DNA of 64,000 bases from CAVVEC01 sp963770485. Its GTDB lineage: Bacteria; Acidobacteriota; Terriglobia; Terriglobales; Acidobacteriaceae. Position numbers and translations under genes: made by a program. Positions within the stretch are counted from its first letter, which is position 1, and each line of letters begins with the position of its first letter. The notes beneath the pieces are model-generated. The model saw only the letters and a list, made by a program, of their open reading frames with translations. It ran no database searches and was not told where the DNA came from. Below, piece after piece: positions 1-7,185 of the stretch. The stretch spans positions 124,001 to 188,000 of the forward strand of contig CAVYPX010000016.1 in the NCBI GenBank assembly GCA_963770485.1, read 5' to 3'.

Positions 1-624
1 GTGGACGATGAATTTCCCGTCGAAACGGCCGCTGACATCGTGCTTCCCCATCTGCCTCGCTTCCGCAAGATTCTTCTGACTGCGGCAGCGGCTACGGTCG
101 TACTGGCTGTCTCTTGGCTGCTAGGGCCTTGGGGCGTGAACGGAAGCGGCGGTTCCAGCCGACTCCCCGTGCGGCAGACTTTGCAAGCTTCGCCCAAGTC
201 GTCCGCCGCGACCGAAACCGTTGCCGCCGCCAGCAATCTGGAAGGTCTGCGCAGGTTGGCCGCGCAGGGCGATCCCATCGCACAGTTCGCGGTGGGAGCC
301 CGCTATGCCACCGGGGAAGACGTGCCACAGGATTACAGCGAAGCCGTGCGCTGGTTCTCGCTGGCGGCGGAACAGGGCCATGTCGTGGCCCAGGCGACGC
401 TGGGCGCCTACTACTGGGCGGGCCGCGGCGTCCCTCAGGATCTGGTGAAGGCGTATCTCTGGTCGGTTCTCGCCCAGGCCGGTGGCGACGAAGCCAGCAA
501 GTACCGCGTGGCTGTCCTCGCCTCGCGCATGAGCCGCAGCCAGATCGTCGCCGCCCAACAACAGGCCAACGACTGGATCAGACAACATCAGCAGGAGAGC
601 AAGAACTCGCCTGTCGTGCGGTGA
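1..624 (+). CDS. Membrane-anchored Sel1-like repeat protein (possibly 5' truncated)
   Basis: The frame is open from the first base, which is a GTG, so the true start may lie upstream of the window. A hydrophobic segment at about residues 24-42 probably anchors the protein in the inner membrane with the rest outside the cytoplasm. After a low-complexity Ser/Ala linker there are two Sel1-type TPR repeats at about residues 89-160; both carry the A-x-G-x(7)-G signature, for example GARYATGEDVPQDYSEAV and GAYYWAGRGVPQDLVKAY. Sel1 repeats mediate protein-protein contacts and no enzymatic domain is visible. The partner is unknown. The gene stands alone, followed by about 170 bp of non-coding sequence. 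Confidence 0.75.
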   Translation: MDDEFPVETAADIVLPHLPRFRKILLTAAAATVVLAVSWLLGPWGVNGSGGSSRLPVRQTLQASPKSSAATETVAAASNLEGLRRLAAQGDPIAQFAVGARYATGEDVPQDYSEAVRWFSLAAEQGHVVAQATLGAYYWAGRGVPQDLVKAYLWSVLAQAGGDEASKYRVAVLASRMSRSQIVAAQQQANDWIRQHQQESKNSPVVR

Positions 625-795
625 GCCCCGACGCGGGCTCCGCGACTGCTGGCGTAGGATCGCGGGCCCTCGCCCGTCCAAGCCGAGCGAAGCTGGAAAG
701 CTTTCATATATACTTCGAGACGCATCCCCGAACGCACATCCTTAAGGTGCTCTAACCTGGTCGACAGGCAAAGTTGAGGACGAGGAGAAACCGCT

Positions 796-966
796 ATGAA
801 CTGGAAAAGCAAGCTGGTCCTGGGCATATTGACCGCTCTAGCCATGATGCTGCTGACATACGCGCTGCCCAAAGGAGGTTCTGTGCGCGACGCCGCCCTG
901 GTGCAGTTTCCGGTGACGGTTGGGGTTTGGGCAATCTTCGTGCTGCTGTTCGTGAAGCTTAAGTAG
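796..966 (+). CDS. Small two-helix membrane protein, 56 aa
   Basis: A short ORF starts at ATG 796, preceded by a GAGGAGAAA ribosome-binding site 6 nt upstream, and stops at TAG 964-966. The peptide has a Lys-rich N-terminus (MNWKSK), a hydrophobic helix at about residues 6-23, a short polar loop with KGGSVRD, a second hydrophobic helix at about residues 37-54 and a Lys-rich end (KLK). That is a plausible two-pass inner-membrane microprotein. I do not recognise a family. The good ribosome-binding site and charge distribution favour a real gene over chance. Confidence 0.5.
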   Translation: MNWKSKLVLGILTALAMMLLTYALPKGGSVRDAALVQFPVTVGVWAIFVLLFVKLK

Positions 967-1023
967 AGAACTGGCCGGGGCCCGACTCTCTTCAGACCCT
1001 GTGGCGGCCTACGGTGGGTGGCC

Positions 1024-1416
1024 TCAAGGTGACCGTTCCGGATCAATGGCCTGGTCGAGATAAATCCATAGCACGCGTGCCAACAGCGTGATCGCCGGAG
1101 CAAGAGGCAAAAACAGCACGATTGCCCAGGCTGTGGCTTTCATGATCGACCATCTCGAGATGCTCCACAAAAGTGCTGCGATGAGGGTGATCGTCACCAG
1201 CGCGACGCCATAGCTGATGTACATGGCTCCCAGAAAGTAGCCTTCTTCCCGCTCAAATTTCAGGTCGCAGACGGGACAGTGTTCGTGCATCTTCGGCAGC
1301 CCGCGGAGGATGGAATAGCGGAAGATTTTCCCCGAGCGGCAGCGCGGGCAGCGTTGCTGCAGAATACTTCCCAACGTCGACGACTTCGGTGTGCTTTCCA
1401 TGAACGGGCGCCGCAT
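1024..1416 (-). CDS. DUF983 family membrane protein
   Basis: The 130-residue product has two CxxC pairs (Cys23/Cys26 and Cys47/Cys50) that form a small zinc-ribbon-like N-terminal domain. They are followed by EREEGYFLGAMYISYG, typical of DUF983, and two strongly hydrophobic helices covering about residues 65-85 and 93-118. DUF983 proteins are small inner-membrane proteins, often near cytochrome oxidase genes, whose role is not settled. Translation could also begin at the internal Met6. No respiratory genes are adjacent here, so context does not add to the function. Confidence 0.8.
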   Translation of the reverse strand: MRRPFMESTPKSSTLGSILQQRCPRCRSGKIFRYSILRGLPKMHEHCPVCDLKFEREEGYFLGAMYISYGVALVTITLIAALLWSISRWSIMKATAWAIVLFLPLAPAITLLARVLWIYLDQAIDPERSP

Positions 1417-1956
1417 CCCTATTCTGAGTGTAATCTGGAAGTGCGTGCGGTAATTGTGCCGCTCCCCGGGTTGCCGGTAGTGGTGCTTTTACGTGGAGAC
1501 CGAGTTCGTTACGGGCTGCTTGCTACCAATGTGAAGGCAATCACTGAGGCTCGCTAACCACGACTTCGCACGCATTCACGGCAGTCTACGGTTACGCCCT
1601 GCTATGGAAGCGGGAATTGCGGATCATGTCTGAAGCATAGAAGAATTATTGCAAGGCTATCTGATTCATTAATAAGCACTTAAGCGCGGTACGTGCACAT
1701 TGGTGCCTTGCCTTGTCTACAAGTCTGCCCATAAAATAGGAGTTGGTTGGGCGCAGACTGGTTCCTCTCGGAGTACCGTTCCTGAGCCGTTCCCCCTATT
1801 ATTTGACAATTTTGGCTTTGACTTTGACCTACGTCCATGAGAAAAAGGGTGCCAACTGGCATGCTGCCTTCGGTAATCTTGACAAATTACTGCATTCGTG
1901 GCATGAACCCGTTCCGGCCACGTGTCATCTAACTTTTTCGCAGGAGTAGATGCACA
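1417..1956. other. 540-bp spacer without a convincing gene
   Basis: Short ORFs here lack ribosome-binding sites and family resemblance. Base composition falls clearly below the flanking genes from about 1600 onward (for example the A/T-rich run around 1640-1675), continuous with the AT-richer pair at 1957-2785. This suggests an acquired segment. The only signal I see is the possible promoter at 1879-1907. Confidence 0.4.
1879..1907 (+). promoter_or_regulatory. Candidate sigma-70 promoter for the 1957 gene
   Basis: A perfect TTGACA at 1879-1884 is followed after 17 nt by the weaker CATGAA at 1902-1907. An AGGAG ribosome-binding site lies at 1941-1945 before ATG 1957. The -10 box matches only 3 of 6 consensus bases, so this is tentative. 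Confidence 0.3.
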
Positions 1957-2406
1957 ATGACCACATCGACCATTACCTTCGATCAAATGGAGCGAAGCGC
2001 TGATCGCACGTTAGCGGTCGTGTTGTGGGTAAAGCACGTCAAGAATGTTGCGATTGCAGCCCTGTGGTTCGCCGTCCTTAACCAAGCACTGCGCTCCTTC
2101 GTCAAGTCTCTTTCCGGCGATGAAAAGCTAAATTCGTTGTCAAATGAGCAAGTGAAGGAATTGACCGCCAAGATCCAAGAGATTCACGAACATCTCAAGA
2201 ATATTTTAGATAATAATGCCATGTGCTTCATTCGGAGAACTCCGCTTCTCAAGTCACGCATAGATGGACTTGAAGAGAACGTTGAGGACCTCTCCGACAT
2301 TATTGAAAATCTGCTTGTCGCCTATAATCCAGAGTTCCGGGCCCTTGTTGCTGATTGTGTGCAGAAAGTTTCAGCACATTCGGCGGAACCCCTTGCCCAC
2401 ATGTAG
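1957..2406 (+). CDS. Hypothetical protein with N-terminal hydrophobic helix and coiled coil
   Basis: The 149-residue product has a hydrophobic stretch at about residues 28-45 (VAIAALWFAVLNQAL). It is followed by a heptad-rich, charged helical region at about residues 55-120 (NEQVKELTAKIQEIHEHL, then DGLEENVEDLSDIIENLL). This looks like a membrane-associated coiled-coil protein. I do not recognise a family. AGGAG lies 11 nt before the ATG. Composition is AT-richer than the neighbours. Its 3' end overlaps the next ORF in another frame, suggesting a two-gene unit. Confidence 0.5.
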   Translation: MTTSTITFDQMERSADRTLAVVLWVKHVKNVAIAALWFAVLNQALRSFVKSLSGDEKLNSLSNEQVKELTAKIQEIHEHLKNILDNNAMCFIRRTPLLKSRIDGLEENVEDLSDIIENLLVAYNPEFRALVADCVQKVSAHSAEPLAHM

Positions 2407-2785
2407 AGTTGACTTCGCCGCCAGCCCGCAATTCTTGATCCTGCGAGAACATTGGCAAACGCATGGCTATCCCAGCATTGATGATGATCTGGCTGAAGCC
2501 TTCCAGAACATCGGCAAAGACGTTCAGGCCAATCACTGCAAAGTAGTGCATCGCCTCACCGATGTTCTTGGAAACTTTCAACTCCACAAATATAGGCAGA
2601 AGAACCGAGGAGCGAGGGAGGGTGCTAGCGGTGGTTGGCGGATTTATGCCCTATACGACAAGCCAAACGGAATACTCTATCCGATCATCGTTTATCCAAA
2701 AAAAGAGTGGGTTGATGCCGACGAAAACTTCATCATAAAGCACGTCCGCGAATTGCTGGAAATTCTTCGTCCGAAGCAAGTTTAG
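2357..2785 (+). CDS. Hypothetical protein, possible RelE/ParE-like toxin fold
   Basis: The frame is open from 2264, but a start that far up would overlap the previous gene by 143 bp. I set the start at GTG 2357; TTG 2435 is also possible and none has a good ribosome-binding site. The C-terminal half reads KNRGAREGASGGWRIYALYD, then a beta-rich stretch with PIIVYPKKEW, then a C-terminal helix. This resembles the R-G-x-x-G-x-x-G-G-x-R / iy-K-x-e pattern of RelE-superfamily toxins. The resemblance is by eye only. Paired with the 1957 gene it could be a toxin-antitoxin-like module, but the partner does not look like a DNA-binding antitoxin. Confidence 0.4.
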   Translation: MCRKFQHIRRNPLPTCRVDFAASPQFLILREHWQTHGYPSIDDDLAEAFQNIGKDVQANHCKVVHRLTDVLGNFQLHKYRQKNRGAREGASGGWRIYALYDKPNGILYPIIVYPKKEWVDADENFIIKHVRELLEILRPKQV

Positions 2786-2875
2786 CGCCGAGCGTTATCC
2801 ACGTATGACCCCAGTACCCGGGTTGCCCAGCCTGTCCCTCGCGCTCGGGTTTAGAATGTAAACAGAGGTACTGTA

Positions 2876-4000
2876 GTGCCGACCCTGCGTGACGTGATTT
2901 ACGAGAACGTCCGCGAAGGCGAGCTGTACGAAAAGCTCGACCGCAACCGTGTCCGCTGTTATGCCTGCGGTCACTGTTGTCCGATCCCCGAAGGGCAGCC
3001 CGGTGTCTGCAAGGTGCGTTACAACCGCGGCGGTACGCTCTACGTGCCTTGGGGTTACGTGGGTGGTGTGCAGTGCGATCCCATTGAGAAGAAGCCCTTT
3101 TTTCATGCTTATCCGGGCGCGCTGGCTTACAGCTTCGGCATGTTGGGATGCGATCTCCACTGTGCGTACTGTCAGAACTGGGTCACGTCACAAGCTCTGC
3201 GCGATCCTAATGCCGTGTCGCCGCCTCTCCAAGCCTCCCCGGAAGCGTTAGTGCAAGATGCCCTTCGTCAGGGCGCGAAGGTTCTTGTCAGCACTTATAA
3301 CGAGCCGCTCATCACCAGCGAGTGGGCGGTGGCGGTGTTCAAAGAGGCAAAGGCAGCCGGGCTGATCACCGGCTTCGTTTCCAACGGCAACGGCACGCCG
3401 CAGGTGCTCGAGTACCTGCGCCCGTGGATCGATCTTTATAAAGTAGATCTGAAAAGTTTCGACGACCGTCATTACCATGAACTGGGCGGACGCATCGGGC
3501 CCATACTCGATACCATTCGCCGCTTGCACCAGATGGGTTTCTGGCTCGAGATCGTCACCCTTCTTATTCCTGGTTTCAACGACTCTGAAGATGAACTGCG
3601 CAGGTTGACTGATTTTGTTGCCAGCGTCTCGCCCGACATTCCCTGGCACGTGACCGCATTCCACAAAGACTACAAAATGGATGATCCCGACGATACCCAA
3701 CCAAAAGACCTCCTGCGCGCGGCCGAGATTGGCAAACAAGCTGGACTGCGGTTCGTGTATGCGGGGAACCTGCCGGGCATGGTCGGAGGTCACGAGGATA
3801 CGCGGTGCCATCACTGCAACCAGGTACTGGTCAAGCGGCACAGCTACTTCATCCAGGACTATCGAGTGACCTCAGGTGGTCGCTGTCCATTCTGCAGCGC
3901 CGCGATCCCCGGCCGCTGGGCAGCCAAATTCGAGGGGCAGATCGCCGATCGCCCTTTCTTGCCCCGTCAGCGCTCCCGTTTGGTTACAATCCTCAACTAA
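2876..4000 (+). CDS. amrS: AmmeMemoRadiSam system radical SAM enzyme
   Basis: The 374-residue protein matches AmrS throughout. It has an N-terminal Cys cluster (CYACGHCCPIPEG, then GVCKVRYN) at about residues 28-46. The radical SAM CxxxCxxC motif (GCDLHCAYCQNW) has its cysteines at about 92, 96 and 99, and the TIM-barrel core includes STYNEPLI and GNGT. A C-terminal zinc-ribbon tail has two CxxC pairs (CHHC and CPFC). AmrS homologues are found with AMMECR1- and Memo-domain proteins and are related to glycyl-radical-activating enzymes; the substrate is not established. No AMMECR1 or Memo gene is visible in this window. Start GTG 2876 has AGAGG upstream. Confidence 0.9.
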   Translation: MPTLRDVIYENVREGELYEKLDRNRVRCYACGHCCPIPEGQPGVCKVRYNRGGTLYVPWGYVGGVQCDPIEKKPFFHAYPGALAYSFGMLGCDLHCAYCQNWVTSQALRDPNAVSPPLQASPEALVQDALRQGAKVLVSTYNEPLITSEWAVAVFKEAKAAGLITGFVSNGNGTPQVLEYLRPWIDLYKVDLKSFDDRHYHELGGRIGPILDTIRRLHQMGFWLEIVTLLIPGFNDSEDELRRLTDFVASVSPDIPWHVTAFHKDYKMDDPDDTQPKDLLRAAEIGKQAGLRFVYAGNLPGMVGGHEDTRCHHCNQVLVKRHSYFIQDYRVTSGGRCPFCSAAIPGRWAAKFEGQIADRPFLPRQRSRLVTILN

Positions 4001-4085
4001 GAAGTCAGAAGGCGGAAGTGAGAAGTCAGAAGTTAAGGGCGGGAGAGCGGCTTTTACTTCTGCATTTTGACTTCAGACTTCACTG
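4001..4085. repeat. 7-nt-period repeat arms in inverted arrangement
   Basis: Immediately after the amrS stop, a left arm at about 4001-4036 repeats the unit GAAGTCA with variants (GAAGGCG, GAAGTGA, GAAGTTA). A right arm at about 4056-4082 carries the complementary unit TGACTTC. The two arms could fold back on each other around the GC-rich centre GGGCGGGAG. It is a member of the heptamer family seen in many spacers of this window. Confidence 0.7.
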
Positions 4086-4091
4086 CTCCTG

Positions 4092-4694
4092 ATGCGCAGA
4101 CTAACGATTTCGTTCCTTGGCGCGATTTTGTGTTTCGCGGTTGCCTGCTCGCCCCGCGACTTTCTTACCCGGCGTTTGGCATCAGACCTGATTGACGCCT
4201 CCGATACATTTAAGACCACGCAGCAGTTCTGGCTTCGCACCGGAGTCATCTCCAACAAAGACTATATTTCGCCCGAGTACCTGCTCTTGCAACGCCGTGG
4301 CTGGATTACGGGCACAGCTGGCCGTTGCCCGCCTGACCTCGCACCTCCTCCATGCTGGGATGTTGCCCTCACACCGCTCGGGGTTGAGACCTTTCGCGAC
4401 CTGATTCCGAGCACAGCGGAGAACTCGCAATATTTCAGCGTGCCGGTAGCCCGAAGACAACTGGTAGGAGTTACGGGAATCGCCAAAAGTGGCAATAGCG
4501 CGGTCGTGGATTTTCTCTGGAAATGGGTTCCGCTCAACGAAGTCGGAGCCGCGCTTTACACAGGCGGCGTGCAATACAAATCAACTGTCGGATTCCGCCA
4601 ATACGATGACGGCTGGCGCTTGATCGAAGGGAGCGCTCCCAAGAACGACCAGGGCCTTGACGACGCGCTCAAGAATGCGGAACCGGCGCAATAA
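4092..4694 (+). CDS. Predicted lipoprotein of unknown function
   Basis: The 200-residue product begins with a classic lipoprotein signal: MRR, a hydrophobic stretch, and a lipobox FAVAC with Cys19, so it should be lipidated after Lgt and Lsp processing. The mature part contains alternating beta strands and a C-terminal segment ending TVGFRQYDDGWRLIEG, as in small secreted beta-rich domains. No family is recognised. The start is preceded by a 7-nt repeat rather than a clear ribosome-binding site, so the exact start is less certain than the frame. Confidence 0.7.
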   Translation: MRRLTISFLGAILCFAVACSPRDFLTRRLASDLIDASDTFKTTQQFWLRTGVISNKDYISPEYLLLQRRGWITGTAGRCPPDLAPPPCWDVALTPLGVETFRDLIPSTAENSQYFSVPVARRQLVGVTGIAKSGNSAVVDFLWKWVPLNEVGAALYTGGVQYKSTVGFRQYDDGWRLIEGSAPKNDQGLDDALKNAEPAQ

Positions 4695-4720
4695 GGTTGA
4701 TACGTATTTTGGCCGCGGCA

Positions 4721-7012
4721 CTACTTTCCGCGGATGACGGTCTTCGCGGAGCTCATGTTGTCATAGCGATCGTAAACCCGCACCACAACGACGTGCTCGA
4801 GTTGCCCTGGGGCAGCGTTCTTGCCGGACGCAACAGTCGTGGCCGACTCGGCCATTAGCGGTACCCGAAAATCGTAGCTTTCGGTCTTTGCATCCGAGAT
4901 CTGCCCCACGGGCTCCACAAACTGCCACTCGCCCGCGTCCACCGAGTACTCAGCGCGCTTGATTGCCGAAAAGCCGTCTACGGCACGGCAGGTGACGTGA
5001 AGCTGGCCCCTTTCGACGGAGCCCGCCAGATTCTCGATCTGCGGCGGAGCCGTATCTACTTCGAAGCGTTGGCTTTCTCTCTCTGCGGTCAGACCCTGGC
5101 CGGGAGAATGCGAGGGCGCATCCGAGGCCACTACCTTCACGGTGTATCCGCCATCCGGCAAAAGCGAGGCGTCAAAAGAGTAGACCTTGTCGGTCAGATT
5201 GTCCTTGAGCAACAGCCACCGGGTTTCGCCATCGCCGCGATAGTAAATCGAGTAAAGCATCTGATCGTCGTTCTCATCGTGAACGCTCCACTTCACGCCG
5301 ATGGAGTCCCGGTCCCGCATGGCTGGCGCCGGCGCCTCGAAGTGCGGCTGCTGAACGCCTCCTGCGCTCATATCCATTCCGGCAGGCTTGGGAAGGGATT
5401 GATAGCGCACCCCGACCTGCACCGTGACGTCATCGAAGTCGGGTGCGACGTTCTTGGGCAGATAGTTGAGTGTGACACTATCCACGCGCGGCGCAGGATC
5501 GCTCGAATGCAACACGGCTTTCCACTGGATGAACCGCGCCGGGGGAACGCTGACCTGCCCGTCCTTCGGCAGCTCGATTCTCTTCCACGGACTCCAGTTG
5601 CGATCGGGATTGTCCACATTGCCGCTGCGAGCGAACAGGTCGACATCGCCGGTTCCCCGAAATTCGGCGCGTCCCCAGCGGGAGAAAATGTGAGCATCAA
5701 AAACATCGCTTTCGTAAGTGCCTTCCGAAGCGGGACTCGCATCCAGCAAAAACACCTTGCCCAAATTGCTGGCCGCAGCATAAAGACCGCCATCGCGGGC
5801 GTTGGCGAAAGCCGTGACTTGGGTGGCACTGGCCTTGAGCAGATCGGTGAATTGGTCCTCGCCGCTGATGGCGAAAATATGCCCACGATTACCTGTCCCA
5901 GCCAGCAGGAGCCCATGCTGATCAAAGGCGAGTGCATAGACCAGATCTTCACGGGAACTCCATAGGCGACTGGGAGAACCGTCGGGCGCAATCCGGTAAA
6001 TCTCCGACCCACCGGTTCCACTGGCCCCCGGTCCAGCAAAGCTGATCGTTGGAGACGGGGTGTTGGAAGGCCCGCTCGAGATCACGATCCCGGTCTGCGC
6101 TCCCGAGCTCAATGGAGAGGTTGAAATGGAGATCGGTGCGGAGGTGAAGCCAGACGGAGTCACCCCTTCATGCTTCTCTCCAGCACCCGCAGCGTAAATG
6201 TTGCCCGCTTTGTCAATCGCCAGCGCGGTGATCTCTTTTTTCGGCGCGCTGTAAAGGACGAATCCTTCTCCGCTCGGCGAGATTCGATATACCAGACCGC
6301 TGCCGTCAGACCCGGCAATCAGATTGCCCCTGGAATCGAAAGCCAGTTCCCGTATGTGGGCTTCGTCACTTTTGAAGAACACGGCATGATCGCCATTGGT
6401 TGTGACGCGGAAGATCTCGCCGTGGTCCCCCGTGGCCACATACAGATTGCCGGCCTCGTCAAGCGCAAGATCCCAGATGTACTTTGTGCCGGGCTCAAAA
6501 TAAACCGAAGAACTCCACGAGGAATCTACGGCGGATCTTGATTTCTCCTGGGTTTCTTTTTCCTTATCCGCCGGGCTCTTGTCCGTTGACGCAGCATGAT
6601 GCTCGATCTTGTAGACCTTGCCGTCTGGGTTCGTGGCCGCGTAAATGATGCCCATCTGGTTCACCACGAGAGCTTGTACCTGCAGTTCCTGCGGCTCGAA
6701 AATGACGTTCGATTTGCCATCCGGTGTGATTCGATACACGCGCGCCGGAGATCCGGCCGCCGCATACAGGTTGCCGTCGCGCCCCCCGGCAATCGACCAG
6801 ATGTAAGTGGATGGCGTTGTGGACAGTGCCTTGAAAGCCGGAGCGAGTTCCAGGCCGCCCGCACTGCTTAGGGCGACACCGTTCGTGGTGCCCTTGATCA
6901 GGTCCTCAAATTTCGATTGTTCCCAGGTGCGCGTGCCTTCCGCAAAGAGGAAACCGGAGAGCAGGAGAAAACCGGAAAGTAAAGTAAGTAGCCGCCGCAG
7001 GCGAATTGCCAA
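4721..7012 (-). CDS. Secreted beta-propeller protein with C-terminal Ig/Fn3-like domains
   Basis: The 763-residue product has an N-terminal signal peptide (about residues 1-24, ending FLFAEG). Roughly residues 65-430 contain repeated strands of the NHL/SMP-30 propeller type (GNLYAAAGSPARVYRITPDG, GNLYVATGDHGEIFRVT, GNIYAAGAGE, GLYAAASNLGKVFLLD), suggesting five or six blades. The C-terminal third (about 440-760) is beta-rich, with YSIYYRGDGETRW and YSVDAGEWQFVEP resembling fibronectin/Ig-type modules. A ligand-binding or scaffold role at the cell surface is inferred. It starts with TTG at 7012; no better start is nearby. Confidence 0.75.
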   Translation of the reverse strand: MAIRLRRLLTLLSGFLLLSGFLFAEGTRTWEQSKFEDLIKGTTNGVALSSAGGLELAPAFKALSTTPSTYIWSIAGGRDGNLYAAAGSPARVYRITPDGKSNVIFEPQELQVQALVVNQMGIIYAATNPDGKVYKIEHHAASTDKSPADKEKETQEKSRSAVDSSWSSSVYFEPGTKYIWDLALDEAGNLYVATGDHGEIFRVTTNGDHAVFFKSDEAHIRELAFDSRGNLIAGSDGSGLVYRISPSGEGFVLYSAPKKEITALAIDKAGNIYAAGAGEKHEGVTPSGFTSAPISISTSPLSSGAQTGIVISSGPSNTPSPTISFAGPGASGTGGSEIYRIAPDGSPSRLWSSREDLVYALAFDQHGLLLAGTGNRGHIFAISGEDQFTDLLKASATQVTAFANARDGGLYAAASNLGKVFLLDASPASEGTYESDVFDAHIFSRWGRAEFRGTGDVDLFARSGNVDNPDRNWSPWKRIELPKDGQVSVPPARFIQWKAVLHSSDPAPRVDSVTLNYLPKNVAPDFDDVTVQVGVRYQSLPKPAGMDMSAGGVQQPHFEAPAPAMRDRDSIGVKWSVHDENDDQMLYSIYYRGDGETRWLLLKDNLTDKVYSFDASLLPDGGYTVKVVASDAPSHSPGQGLTAERESQRFEVDTAPPQIENLAGSVERGQLHVTCRAVDGFSAIKRAEYSVDAGEWQFVEPVGQISDAKTESYDFRVPLMAESATTVASGKNAAPGQLEHVVVVRVYDRYDNMSSAKTVIRGK

Positions 7013-7063
7013 CTCGTTACCTCGCAGAAAAGATTAGGAAGGAAAGCTTAGGGTAGCACAGTG

Positions 7064-7185
7064 AAGGGGTCAGGGGTCAGGAGTCAGGAGTCAGGGTAGT
7101 GGGTCAGTTTGATTTAAACTGACCCCTACCGGAATCAGGGTTCAGGGTTGGCGGCGGATGCGGACTCCTGATCCCTGACTCCTGC
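7064..7185. repeat. 7-nt-period repeat with central 10-bp hairpin
   Basis: The left arm (about 7069-7110) repeats GTCAGGG/GTCAGGA. A central perfect hairpin has GGGTCAGTTT pairing with AAACTGACCC around GATTT. The right arm (about 7131-7185) has AATCAGG and GTTCAGG, then the complementary CTCCTGA, TCCCTGA and CTCCTGC. It fills the whole spacer between two minus-strand genes and ends at the stop codon of the S55 peptidase gene. Confidence 0.75.

Noticed and set aside
2264..2356. ATG 2264 as start of the RelE-like ORF
   Set aside because: It would overlap the 1957 gene by 143 bp in another frame, with no ribosome-binding site.
4997..5965. 322-residue frame opposite the propeller gene
   Set aside because: It is antisense to a gene with signal peptide and repeat pattern, and shows no domain or ribosome-binding site.
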